Shown here: positions 53,599 to 62,408 of the stretch, one piece after another
Numbering within the stretch: position 1 is the first letter of the stretch
Layout of the letters: each line of letters opens with the position of its first letter
DNA from: Deefgea salmonis
Lineage (GTDB): Bacteria > Pseudomonadota > Gammaproteobacteria > Burkholderiales > Chitinibacteraceae
Direction: 5' to 3'
Assembly: GCF_020531905.1 (NCBI RefSeq)
Contig: NZ_JAJAWG010000012.1
Span: 1-64,000 of the forward strand
Length of the DNA stretch: 64,000 nucleotides
The notes under the pieces: model-generated
What the model was told of the DNA's origin: nothing
Seen by the model: the letters and a program-made list of their open reading frames with translations, nothing else
Databases searched by the model: none
Made by a program: the position numbers and the translations under genes

Positions 53599-55650
53599 TT
53601 AGGCGAGCATTTGCTCGGCTTGAATTGCCGTCAATGCAATTGTGAATACGATATCGTCGACCAAAGCACCACGCGACAAGTCATTCACTGGTTTACGCAA
53701 GCCTTGCAGCATTGGGCCAACGCTGACTACATCGGCACTACGTTGTACCGCTTTATACGTGGTATTACCGGTGTTTAAATCAGGGAAGACAAATACCGTG
53801 GCTTGACCGGCAACCAGACTACCCGGCGCTTTTTGTTGACCGACTTCAAGTACCGATGCCGCATCGTATTGCAATGGACCGTCAATCATTAATTGTGGAT
53901 GGCGCGCTTTGGCGATTTCAGTCGCGCTGCGTACTTTATCCACATCCACGCCGGTGCCTGATTGACCGGTTGAGTAGCTAATCATCGCTACTTTTGGATC
54001 AATACCAAAGGCTTTGGCTGAGTAAGCACTTTGTGCGGCGATTTCGGCTAATTGCTCGGCGTCTGGGTTTGGATTCACCGCGCAATCGCCATAAACCAAG
54101 ACCTGTTCTGGCATCAGCATAAAGAAAACTGACGACACAATCGACGAACCCGGTGCAGTTTTGATTAATTGCAAGGCCGGACGAATGGTGTTGGCGGTGG
54201 TATGGATTGCACCTGACACCAAGCCATCCACTTCATCAATCGCCAACATCATGGTACCGAGCACCACATTGTCTTCGAGTTGACGCAAAGCTTGGATCTC
54301 GGTGAGGCCTTTGCTCTTACGCAATTCAACCATCGGTGCGACGTATTGCGCGCGGATTTCTTCTGGATCAAGGATTTCCAACGAAGCAGGTAACGTCAAA
54401 CCTTGTGAGGTAGCAATGCCTTCAATCACGGCGCGATTGCCGAGCAATACACAGCGAGCAATGCCTTTTTCTTCACAAGTAATCGCGGCATTAATCGTGC
54501 GTGGCTCTTCGCCTTCTGGCAATACAATGCGTTTATTGGCGTTGCGCGCTTTTTGAATCAATTGGTAGCGGAACGCAGGCGGGCTTAAGTGATGCGCGCT
54601 TTTGGTTTGTACACCCACATGCAAAGCGTCGCTATCGAGTTGTTCGGCGACTGAATTCATCACCAAGCTCATCCGATCTTTGTCGTCCGCTGGCACGGCG
54701 GTTGGCACTTGGCTAATCGCCAGTGCGGTACTAAAGCTATCGCCTTCGGTACGCAATACTGGAATACCGGTGTGGAAGGCCATTTCAGTAAAGGCGCGGA
54801 CGGTTTCGTTGAGCTCGGTATTGTGCGTCAAGATCAAGCCGGCCAATTGCACGCCGTTGCTGGCGGCCAATGCCGTTGCCAAAATCACATCATCACGATC
54901 GCCCGAGCTCACAATCAATGCGCCCGGTTTCAGGCGGCGAATCACTTCAGGTACGGCGCGGGCGGCAACTACGGTTTCGCTGACGCGGCGCTTAGTGAGT
55001 TCACCTTTAACAATGATCTCGGCATTTAAATGCAACGCCACATCAATCGTGCGCGGGGCGAGTAGTTTTGAATCAAATTGCACCACGCCCCAGATTTTGA
55101 GCTCGCCGATTTCGGCTTGTAGCGCGGCGGTATCAAAGTCGGTCGGTGCTTTATTGAGAATCACACCACCGACTTGCACGCCTTCATTGCGAAATTGACG
55201 TTCGGCGATTTTGATTTCTTCGCTAATATTTTTTTCGCTGGCATCGCTGACCAAAATCACCGTGGCTTGCAAGCCCAGCGCCATTTCGGTATTCAATTGG
55301 GTGGTAAAAGGATTGCTTGGGTCTGGGTGCAAGCCTTCAACCACTAACACATCGGCGTCTTTGCCGGCGGCCATGCTCATGGTGATGATTTCTTCGAGTA
55401 AATCATCGGTCTCATCGATTGAAACTTGCTCAATCGCGTAATTGGCTGGCAATGCATCCGGCACGTCGAGCTGGCAGATTTGACGAGCAAAATGCGTTGA
55501 GCGTTCGATATCGCAGGCATTGCGATCTTGGGCAACCGGCTTAACAAAACCGACTTTAAGTCCTTGATTTTGCAGGCAACGGACCACGCCTAAAGTGACT
55601 GAAGTCAGGCCGACATTTAAGCGAGTTGGAGCGATAAAAAATGTTTGCAT
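53599..55650 (-). CDS. pta: Phosphate acetyltransferase
   Basis: A 683-aa long-form Pta converting acetyl-CoA and phosphate to acetyl phosphate. It has an N-terminal P-loop-like domain (APTRLNVGLTSVTLG), a DRTGG domain (about 215-320) and the C-terminal catalytic PTA_PTB domain (~365-680): RIVLPEGEEPRT, GSIVSSVFFML, and SYSTGQSGTG. Length fits E. coli Pta (714). ackA is not adjacent. AGG lies upstream of the ATG. Confidence 0.96.
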   Translation of the reverse strand: MQTFFIAPTRLNVGLTSVTLGVVRCLQNQGLKVGFVKPVAQDRNACDIERSTHFARQICQLDVPDALPANYAIEQVSIDETDDLLEEIITMSMAAGKDADVLVVEGLHPDPSNPFTTQLNTEMALGLQATVILVSDASEKNISEEIKIAERQFRNEGVQVGGVILNKAPTDFDTAALQAEIGELKIWGVVQFDSKLLAPRTIDVALHLNAEIIVKGELTKRRVSETVVAARAVPEVIRRLKPGALIVSSGDRDDVILATALAASNGVQLAGLILTHNTELNETVRAFTEMAFHTGIPVLRTEGDSFSTALAISQVPTAVPADDKDRMSLVMNSVAEQLDSDALHVGVQTKSAHHLSPPAFRYQLIQKARNANKRIVLPEGEEPRTINAAITCEEKGIARCVLLGNRAVIEGIATSQGLTLPASLEILDPEEIRAQYVAPMVELRKSKGLTEIQALRQLEDNVVLGTMMLAIDEVDGLVSGAIHTTANTIRPALQLIKTAPGSSIVSSVFFMLMPEQVLVYGDCAVNPNPDAEQLAEIAAQSAYSAKAFGIDPKVAMISYSTGQSGTGVDVDKVRSATEIAKARHPQLMIDGPLQYDAASVLEVGQQKAPGSLVAGQATVFVFPDLNTGNTTYKAVQRSADVVSVGPMLQGLRKPVNDLSRGALVDDIVFTIALTAIQAEQMLA

Positions 55651-55864
55651 TTGGAAAACCTAAGTCTAGTTCACCCGTAACAAGGGCAGATCGCGTGACT
55701 ATAACGCGGCTAAGGTTTTCTTTATATGACACAACTCTATTTTTAATGAATTTATTCGCGGTACTTTTCCCAACTGACTATGTGCAATGCTTATCTTGTG
55801 CCTCACTTTCTCCAGCGCGGTTAAGCTTGCTAGAATAAGATACAAGATCAATAAGGAGATACGA

Positions 55865-56839
55865 ATGCAAACCGTGCGAATTGAAATCGAGCAGCAAGGT
55901 GGTCCTGAAGTCATGCAATTGCGAACCGCCCAATTGCCGCCGCCCGGTGCGGGTGAAGTACTGCTGAAGCATTTGGCGATTGGTCTTAATTTTATTGATA
56001 CCTACCACCGCAGTGGCTTGTATCCAGTGAGTTTGCCGTCGGGCTTGGGCTTAGAAGCTTGCGGCGTGATCGAGGCATTGGGCCATGGGGTGCATGATTT
56101 AAAAGTCGGTGATCGAGTGGCTTACGCTGGTGGTGCAGTGGGCGCTTATTCAACGTATCGCATGGTTGCGGCCGATAGATTGGTGTTGGTGCCAGATGGC
56201 GTTTCCGATGAAATCGCTGCCGCCACCTTACTGCGCGGCATGACGGCGCAATATTTATTAAAGCGAACTTTCCCAGTTCAAGCAGGGCAAACCATTGTGT
56301 TTCATGCTGCCGCCGGCGGCGTGGGGCAGATTGCTTGCCAATGGGCGCAGGCGTTGGGTGTGCGGGTGATTGGCACGGTGGGCTCGGCCGCTAAAGCCAA
56401 AATGGCGGCCGCTTGGTGTGATCATGTTTTGGATTATAACGACGCCACTTGGCCGCAGCAGGTGCGGGATTTAACCGAAGGGCTCGGGGTGCCGGTGGTG
56501 TATGACGGCGTGGGGGCGGCAACGTTTGAAGGCTCGCTCGATTGTTTGGCATTGCGCGGCATGTTGGTGAGTTTTGGTAATGCATCGGGCGCGGTACCGA
56601 GTTTTAACCCGGGCATCTTGGCGCAAAAAGGTTCGCTATTTCTAACTCGACCGACCTTGGGGCATTACACCGCCAATCGCGGTGAGTTGGTGGAAACAGC
56701 GCAAGATTATTTTACTGCGCTGGCGCAGCACCGCATCGTGCCGGAAATTGGTCAGCGCTATGCTTTGGCCGACGTGCAGCAAGCACACCGCGATTTAGAA
56801 TCGCGTAAAACCACCGGATCGACTGTGTTAATCCCATGA
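55865..56839 (+). CDS. qorA: Quinone oxidoreductase (QOR family)
   Basis: A 324-aa zinc-free medium-chain dehydrogenase reducing quinones with NADPH. Visible: LNFIDTYHRSGLYPV near 39-53, GLEACGVIEALG, AATLLRGMTAQYLL, and the nucleotide-binding AAAGGVGQIACQWA. AAGGAG lies five bases before the ATG at 55865. Its stop overlaps the start of the next gene by four bases (ATGA). Confidence 0.93.
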   Translation: MQTVRIEIEQQGGPEVMQLRTAQLPPPGAGEVLLKHLAIGLNFIDTYHRSGLYPVSLPSGLGLEACGVIEALGHGVHDLKVGDRVAYAGGAVGAYSTYRMVAADRLVLVPDGVSDEIAAATLLRGMTAQYLLKRTFPVQAGQTIVFHAAAGGVGQIACQWAQALGVRVIGTVGSAAKAKMAAAWCDHVLDYNDATWPQQVRDLTEGLGVPVVYDGVGAATFEGSLDCLALRGMLVSFGNASGAVPSFNPGILAQKGSLFLTRPTLGHYTANRGELVETAQDYFTALAQHRIVPEIGQRYALADVQQAHRDLESRKTTGSTVLIP

Positions 56840-57411
56840 AACTGATTTTTCTGCACGGATTTTTATCCAGCCCGCTATCGCAAAAAGCGCAAGATACGGC
56901 GCAGTGGATGCGCGAGCAAGGGCTGAGCGAAAGCTTTATTTGCCCAACCATTCCGATGGAGCCGGTGGCGGCAGCGCAGATGCTGCGCGATTTGCTCACG
57001 CCACTCAATGGTGACTTTTGTTTAGTGGGCAGCTCTTTAGGTGGTTTTTTTGCCACATGGGTGGTTGAAACGTTGGGCGGGCGGGCGGTATTGGTGAACC
57101 CTGCCGTACAGCCTTATCACTTGATTGCTCAATATTTGGGTGAGCAAAAAAACTATCAAACTGGTGAAATTCACCATATTGATCTTGATTTTGCTGATAA
57201 ACTTTGTCAGCTTGAGCGCCGTCCAACTGACTTAAATCGCTATTGGCTGCTCACGCAAACTGCCGATGAAGTGCTCGATTATCGAGACGCAGTGCAATGG
57301 TATGCCGGCTGCCGACAAAATATTATTTCTGGGGGTGACCATAGCTTTGTCGATTACCCTCACTGGTTAGCTCAAATTTGGGCCTTTGCCAATCAAGGCC
57401 CGACTCATTAG
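56836..57411 (+). CDS. yqiA: YqiA-type alpha/beta hydrolase (esterase)
   Basis: A 191-aa small esterase. It has the oxyanion LHGFLSSP at 6-13, the nucleophile elbow VGSSLGGFFA, and the late GGDHSF with the catalytic histidine; length equals E. coli YqiA. Translation is coupled to the quinone reductase by an ATGA overlap. Confidence 0.9.
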   Translation: MKLIFLHGFLSSPLSQKAQDTAQWMREQGLSESFICPTIPMEPVAAAQMLRDLLTPLNGDFCLVGSSLGGFFATWVVETLGGRAVLVNPAVQPYHLIAQYLGEQKNYQTGEIHHIDLDFADKLCQLERRPTDLNRYWLLTQTADEVLDYRDAVQWYAGCRQNIISGGDHSFVDYPHWLAQIWAFANQGPTH

Positions 57412-57427
57412 ATAGAAAAGGAATGGC

Positions 57428-58351
57428 GTGTCTACACCACAAAGTGGCATTCTGCCCCCACCATCCAGTCATGGTTTATTTTTATTATTTCGCCGCCGCT
57501 TAGGTCGTCGCGCCGATGCCGAATTAAAACAATTTTTTGCCAAATTACCGCTTAAATCCGATGAACTGGCTGCGGCTAATCCTGATGCGGCGTTTTATTC
57601 CGCCGTTGGATTTGGCGCTGAAATGTGGCCTGAATTTTATACCGAGAGTAAACCGGCGCAATTGCGTAGTTTCCCGCGGATTGCCGGTGCGATTCATCCG
57701 GCCCCAGTGACTGCGGCCGATGTGGTTTTGCATTTGCGCGCTGAGCGTTACGATGTTTTGCACGAATTTGCCAATATGGTGGTGCAAGGCACTAGCCATT
57801 GCTTGGATGTGATTGATACCACGCATGCGTTTCGCTACCAAGATAAGCGAGATTTAACCGGCTTTATCGATGGCACCGAAAATCCAGAAGATGACGAGCG
57901 CAGCGAAGTGGCTTTGGTCGCGGGCGAAGACGCCGATTGGGCCGGTGGCAGTTATTTGCATGTGCAACGGTATGTGCATCGCTTAGATACCTGGCATAAA
58001 TTACCGGTTAAACAGCAAGAGGCAGTGATTGGTCGCACCAAGGTCGATAGTGTTGAAATGTCGGATGAAGACAAACCGCTGACTGCGCATATTAGCCGAG
58101 TGGTGATTGAGGAAGAGGGCGAAGAATTGGCGATTTTGCGCCATTCTTTACCGTATGGCACGCCGGGCGGCGATCAAGGTTTGTACTTTGCTTCGTATTG
58201 CAAAACACCGACTCATTTTGAAAAAATGCTGGCTAAAATGATCGCGCCGACCTTGGATGGTCGCGTGGATCATTTGCTTAATTTTAGCCGTGCAGTGACC
58301 GGTGCCGCGTTTTTTGTCCCTAGTCGCGAGGCTTTAGCGCATTTGGTTTAA
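57428..58351 (+). CDS. Dyp-type haem peroxidase
   Basis: A 307-aa dye-decolorising peroxidase of the cytoplasmic YfeX-like group. It has the signature GFIDGTENPEDDERS (about 143-157, with the catalytic aspartate), YVHRLDTWHKLP with candidate proximal His, and SLPYGTPGGDQGLYFASYC. There is no Tat signal. It starts with GTG preceded by AAGGA and follows yqiA by 16 bases, so qorA-yqiA-dyp is probably one operon, with a possible redox theme. Confidence 0.93.
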   Translation: MSTPQSGILPPPSSHGLFLLFRRRLGRRADAELKQFFAKLPLKSDELAAANPDAAFYSAVGFGAEMWPEFYTESKPAQLRSFPRIAGAIHPAPVTAADVVLHLRAERYDVLHEFANMVVQGTSHCLDVIDTTHAFRYQDKRDLTGFIDGTENPEDDERSEVALVAGEDADWAGGSYLHVQRYVHRLDTWHKLPVKQQEAVIGRTKVDSVEMSDEDKPLTAHISRVVIEEEGEELAILRHSLPYGTPGGDQGLYFASYCKTPTHFEKMLAKMIAPTLDGRVDHLLNFSRAVTGAAFFVPSREALAHLV

Positions 58352-58374
58352 GGTTTAAGCTGGATCGATGAAAT

Positions 58375-58406
58375 AAAAAAGCCGCGCAGGCCAGCGCGGC
58401 TTTTTT
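58375..58406. terminator. Terminator after the Dyp peroxidase gene
   Basis: Stem AAAAAAGCCGCGC/GCGCGGCTTTTTT with an AGGCCA loop; usable on both strands. Confidence 0.9.
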
Positions 58407-58448
58407 ATTGGCTTGCGTTTGAGTGGTGGTGTTTATTGAAAATACTAC

Positions 58449-58497
58449 GGGTATATTAATATAGGCCATGTTTATAAAGGTCTATAGCAATATACCC
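58449..58497. repeat. 49-nt palindromic repeat, copy 13
   Basis: Ends are GGGTAT and ATACCC with well kept arms (ATTAATATAGGCC/GGTCTATAGCAAT). It lies between two convergent genes, one base before the stop of the sulfatase-like gene. Confidence 0.8.
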
Positions 58498-58498
58498 A

Positions 58499-60172
58499 TC
58501 AATCAAACAAACGCTCTGCGTACAGCGCTTCGGGGAAGACGTTTCGCCACCATAAGCCGGGTTGATAAAATGCGGTGTTGGCGGCGCAGCGCTCGGCGAC
58601 GGCGGCGTAAAACGGATCTTGGCTGGTGCTTAAACGCGCTAATTGAGCCGGCAAACAAAACAAAGGCCGGCCTTGTAATTGCTCGGCCAATTGCTGTGCT
58701 TGTGCTGGTTGGCGGCTGTCTTTGATATACAGCGGCACATCGCCGCGCACTTTATTTTGTTGTTGACTGAGGATACTTTTAAATTCTAAGCGGCCGTTTT
58801 TGCTGGGGCTGAAAAATTGCGGATCAAAAATCCCACGATCTAAAAACTCTTGATTGAGTCCCGGCTTATGGTCGCCAAAGATCACGATGACTACGTCGCG
58901 TTTGCGTTGTTTGGCGCTGGCTTCGAGCTGCTTGGCAAACACTGAAAACGCATCAATGGCCTCGGTTAAGCGCGCTTGATATTGGCTTAAGCCACTATCT
59001 TGCTCCTCAATATACGGGCCGTGCGTCATTACGGTGACTAAAAACATAAATTGCTTTTGCCCTGCTGGCGCGGCTTGATAACGCGCCAATGCGTTGCTGT
59101 AGAGCGTTTGATCTTTGGGCCAACCGGCTTTTTTATCCCACTGCATTTTTTCGACAAACTGCGTTTGGCTAAAGCCCAGTTTGGGATAAACCTGCTTGCG
59201 CTTCCAAAAGGTGCTGAAGTAATTGTGCATGCCGGTGGTGAGGTAGCCAACATCCGCCAATGAGTTGGGGAGGGCGCTCATTTTGTCGGCAAATTGGCCG
59301 GCAAAGTTTTGAAAGTCGATGCCCGGCAACATATACGCCGACAATCCGGTGAGTGCTTCAAATTCGGCCTCGGCCGTCCCGCCGCCATACACCGGGCTAA
59401 TCACGCGCGCTTCGCTAAAGCCCGCTTGGCTTAATTGCGCCATTTGGGTGATTAAACGTGGGTCGCTATAGCAAGATTCACACATCACCACCACGATGTC
59501 GGGACTAGTCGGCGCGTCTTGGGCGGCGAGTTGGCGCGAGTAAAACGTATGCGGGCCGGATTTGGGTTTGTGCGCGGTTTCGATGGTGAGGATTAAGTGC
59601 CCCAAAATACCGTTGTCTTTGGCATTGACCCGGAAATTATAATTTGAATATTTACTGCCCAAGTATTGATGCATCACCGGCTTGGCGTAGGCCGATAGTT
59701 TGCCGGTCCGATCCAATTGCATACTGAGCAAAATACACAGCACAAGCGCCAAGCTCAGACGGGTTTTACTCAGGCGGGGCCGTCGCCATAGTCCATAGCC
59801 AATGGCACTGATGGTAATGAGGGTATAGGCCCAGATCTGCCAGTTCATATAGCCAGTCATGGCCATACCCTGACCGACTTCAAATAAATCAGCACCCAGC
59901 AGTGGCTCGCTGGTGGCGATTTCTTTGATATAGCTAATATTGAGCAACAATCCTTCAAGTGCCAAAGTGGCCGCAACGGCAGCCCAGCGCTGTAAAAAGG
60001 CGGCAAAAAAGAAATACAGCAACACCGAAAAGCCAACGCGCGGCATATTCCATTGTGTATCGACCAAAAACCGGCCACCAATCACGGCGCAGATTGCGAG
60101 TACGGCTGGCACAAAGGGACGGATTTTGCTGAGCAGCGGATGAGAAAGTAGCTTCACGTATTGGGTCGGCAT
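58499..60172 (-). CDS. LTA synthase-like sulfatase-family membrane enzyme
   Basis: A 557-aa protein with four to five N-terminal helices (to ~165) and a periplasmic alkaline-phosphatase-fold domain. Motifs: IVVVMCESCYSDPR (first metal site), SPVYGGGTAEAEFEALTG with the expected nucleophile region, VTVMTHGPY, and IVIFGDHKPGL (metal-binding Asp/His). It probably transfers phosphoglycerol or phosphoethanolamine to a cell-surface glycan or lipid, as OpgB/EptA relatives do. The acceptor is unknown. Confidence 0.85.
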   Translation of the reverse strand: MPTQYVKLLSHPLLSKIRPFVPAVLAICAVIGGRFLVDTQWNMPRVGFSVLLYFFFAAFLQRWAAVAATLALEGLLLNISYIKEIATSEPLLGADLFEVGQGMAMTGYMNWQIWAYTLITISAIGYGLWRRPRLSKTRLSLALVLCILLSMQLDRTGKLSAYAKPVMHQYLGSKYSNYNFRVNAKDNGILGHLILTIETAHKPKSGPHTFYSRQLAAQDAPTSPDIVVVMCESCYSDPRLITQMAQLSQAGFSEARVISPVYGGGTAEAEFEALTGLSAYMLPGIDFQNFAGQFADKMSALPNSLADVGYLTTGMHNYFSTFWKRKQVYPKLGFSQTQFVEKMQWDKKAGWPKDQTLYSNALARYQAAPAGQKQFMFLVTVMTHGPYIEEQDSGLSQYQARLTEAIDAFSVFAKQLEASAKQRKRDVVIVIFGDHKPGLNQEFLDRGIFDPQFFSPSKNGRLEFKSILSQQQNKVRGDVPLYIKDSRQPAQAQQLAEQLQGRPLFCLPAQLARLSTSQDPFYAAVAERCAANTAFYQPGLWWRNVFPEALYAERLFD

Positions 60173-60254
60173 TCAATTCAAAGAAGCCGGATTATAAAGC
60201 TTTGATGACAGTTTGCTGTTTGGTAATAAGTTTGACTGATTAATGGTGCGCAGG

Positions 60255-60413
60255 TTCAAATCGTCGGTGTAACGCTGAGACCGCGTCGATTTTGTGGGCG
60301 CGCTTTTCGCGGCGGCGGTACGGTATAGCAAGCGCACATCACGATGTATCGCTAACTACGCCTTGATCTGCCGCGAAAATCGCACCTGCGTGGCGGGTAA
60401 ACTCAAGGTCACC
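60255..60413. repeat. Diverged copy of the MITE-like element
   Basis: On the minus strand starting at the TAGGGT end. It shares a 38-base block (GATTTTCGCGGC, then ATCAAGGCG) with about five mismatches, and the CGCCGCGAAAAGCGC dyad, with the element at 12213-12497. The far end is decayed. Its first bases form the stop codon of the glycosyltransferase gene. Confidence 0.65.
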
Positions 60414-61397
60414 CTAGGCTAAGCGCTGCATGGTGAGCGGATCAGGCCCTGTGGCTTTCCACGCCCGCCAGGCTTGTTGCAAGCGCGAAACTTTTTGCTC
60501 GAGTAATTTGGCATCAACATAGTGCTGACTTTGGTTGGCGTTTTGTAATGCATGGCCCCAGTGTAAAACGGCATCATCATCGAGCAACCACGCGGGGGCG
60601 CGCTCGTTAATTTGCCATAACCAATATGGAGCAAGTAACGAATGCACCTTGAGTGTCTGAGGGCATGGATCACAACCGAGGTTTTGTAATTGCGTTTGCC
60701 AAATATGGCGCACATAAGGATTGGCATCGTCGCGTAAAATGCCGCTGCTGCGCTGGCTGGGATGTTGGCGATAACGAACCAAAGGAATGCCTAAATTAGC
60801 CAATTCACCGTGCTGGCTTAAGCGAATCGTAAAATCCCAGTCTTGTGCCATGTCCATGTTGGCGGTGTAGCGCACGCCGCTGTCGAGCCAGCGCTGGCGA
60901 TTGAGCACCATGGCGGGTTGCGCCATCGCGCAGTAAAACAATTGATCGACGCAAATCTCAGCATGCGACATTGGAAACAAGCGAATGGCGGTGTTGCCTT
61001 GCTCGTTAAAAACTTGCATATCGCCTGCAACGGCAATCACTTCGGGGTGCTGCTGCAAAAATGCGACCGAGACGGCAAAGCGTAATCGCAGGCTGATATC
61101 GTCGGCATCATGCAGCGCAATCCAGTCGCCTGTGGCGGCCGCCATGCCGGTATTGCGCGCGCACGAGACGCCGCGATTTTCGGCAAAGTCAATCTCTTGG
61201 ATTGTGAATGTCGTCAATGTCGGTAGCGCCGTTCGGAGTGCCGCAAAGTGATCCGAATGCGGTTTTGTCCCGCCATCGTTGATAAAAATAAATTCAAGCG
61301 CAGTAAACATCGACCAATCGGCTTGTCCTAAGCCGGCGAGCATGGCTGCAAAATGGCTTGGCTGTGGATTGAAATAAGGAATAACAACGCTGATTTT
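60414..61397 (-). CDS. Family 2 glycosyltransferase
   Basis: A 327-aa GT-A fold enzyme. It begins MKISVVIPYFNPQP and shows FINDGGTKP, NRGVSCARNTG and the metal-binding LHDADD, all standard for GT2. It may work on a surface polysaccharide, like the neighbouring sulfatase-family enzyme, though the two have separate spacing (about 240 bases). The stop TAG comes from the edge of a repeat. I chose the ATG at 61397 since MKISVVIPYF is the family start. Confidence 0.9.
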   Translation of the reverse strand, partial: KISVVIPYFNPQPSHFAAMLAGLGQADWSMFTALEFIFINDGGTKPHSDHFAALRTALPTLTTFTIQEIDFAENRGVSCARNTGMAAATGDWIALHDADDISLRLRFAVSVAFLQQHPEVIAVAGDMQVFNEQGNTAIRLFPMSHAEICVDQLFYCAMAQPAMVLNRQRWLDSGVRYTANMDMAQDWDFTIRLSQHGELANLGIPLVRYRQHPSQRSSGILRDDANPYVRHIWQTQLQNLGCDPCPQTLKVHSLLAPYWLWQINERAPAWLLDDDAVLHWGHALQNANQSQHYVDAKLLEQKVSRLQQAWRAWKATGPDPLTMQRLA

Positions 61398-61545
61398 CAT
61401 AACGCGACCCAAAATAGTAACGATTAATTATCGCCAACTTTATACACTGCTAGCCATTGCTTGTGTGATGTTGAATGCGTATTTAAATGTAGCCTTACTG
61501 GGAACGCATGGTATCGCTGGGTCTATGCTGTGGCGAGCGGATAGC

Positions 61546-61577
61546 AAAAAGCCCAACTTTTCAGCTGGGCTTTTTAC
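61546..61577 (-). terminator. Terminator of the tRNA-Lys pair
   Basis: Stem AAAAAGCCCA/TGGGCTTTTT; downstream of the tRNAs on the minus strand. Confidence 0.85.
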
Positions 61578-61590
61578 ATGGTATTGAGTG

Positions 61591-61663
61591 TGGGCCGTGC
61601 GGGATTCGAACCTGCGACAAATGGATTAAAAGTCCACTGCTCTACCAACTGAGCTAACGGCCC
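61591..61663 (-). tRNA. tRNA-Lys (TTT), copy 1
   Basis: Minus-strand cloverleaf with acceptor GGGCCGT/ACGGCCC, anticodon loop CTTTTAA (anticodon TTT) and T-loop GGTTCGAATCC. No CCA is encoded after the discriminator base. Confidence 0.95.
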
Positions 61664-61715
61664 AACGAATGGGTCTTGCATAATACACTAAACGATTTAC
61701 TCTCCTGCAAGAGGA

Positions 61716-61791
61716 TGGTGGGTCGTGCGGGATTCGAACCTGCGACAAATGGATTAAAAGTCCACTGCTCTACCAACTGAGCTAACGACCC
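61716..61791 (-). tRNA. tRNA-Lys (TTT), copy 2
   Basis: Body identical to copy 1 except the acceptor, which is GGGTCGT/ACGACCC (a paired change). CCA is encoded at 61718-61716. It lies 52 bases upstream of copy 1 on the minus strand. Confidence 0.95.
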
Positions 61792-61949
61792 TGAGCTGCT
61801 TCGTTCAGAGACAGCGATTATAGATGATTTTAATGTGGCGTCAACCCCTTTGTTTGAAATAAGTTAAAAAACGGGCAGTAATATGCCACTGCCTTGCAAA
61901 ACAGCCATCGCGTACAATGATTTACATCTTTAACTCAAGGGGATGTGCT

Positions 61950-62330
61950 ATGCGTTTATTACATACGATGTTGCGGGTTACTGATTTGGAGCGATCGATT
62001 GCGTTTTATTGTGGTGTATTAAATATGTGTTTATTACGCCAACAAGATTTTCCTGATGGGCGCTTCACGTTGGCTTTTGTTGGCTATGGCGCCGAGGCTG
62101 AGCACTCAGTCATTGAGTTGACCCACAATTGGGATGTTGCTGAGTATCAAATGGGAACGGCATTTGGTCATTTGGCGATTGAAACGGATGATATTGTGAT
62201 GACTTGTGACGCCGTTCGGGCCAAAGGTGGTGTTGTCGTGCGTGAGCCAGGCCCGATGAAACATGGTAGTACCGTGATCGCTTTTGTTGAAGATCCGGAT
62301 GGTTACAAAATTGAATTTATTCAGAAGTAA
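61950..62330 (+). CDS. gloA: Lactoylglutathione lyase (glyoxalase I)
   Basis: A 126-aa VOC-fold metalloenzyme converting the methylglyoxal-glutathione adduct to lactoylglutathione. All four metal ligands sit at the E. coli GloA positions: His5, Glu56, His74 and Glu122. The motif [12 protein letters not shown] and the end [10 protein letters not shown] are typical. AAGGGGA precedes the ATG at 61950. It is probably a nickel-type enzyme, judging from its short length. Confidence 0.96.
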   Translation: MRLLHTMLRVTDLERSIAFYCGVLNMCLLRQQDFPDGRFTLAFVGYGAEAEHSVIELTHNWDVAEYQMGTAFGHLAIETDDIVMTCDAVRAKGGVVVREPGPMKHGSTVIAFVEDPDGYKIEFIQK

Positions 62331-62331
62331 G

Positions 62332-62380
62332 GGGTATTGCCCGCGATCGCTCTCTATATATAGATCGCGAAGCAATACAT
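62332..62380. repeat. 49-nt palindromic repeat, copy 14
   Basis: Ends are GGGTAT and ATACAT; the interior contains the strong stem CGCGATC/GATCGCG. It starts two bases after the gloA stop and may end gloA transcription. Confidence 0.75.
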
Positions 62381-62408
62381 TAGGTAATGATTTAACTGAG
62401 TGGTCTCG

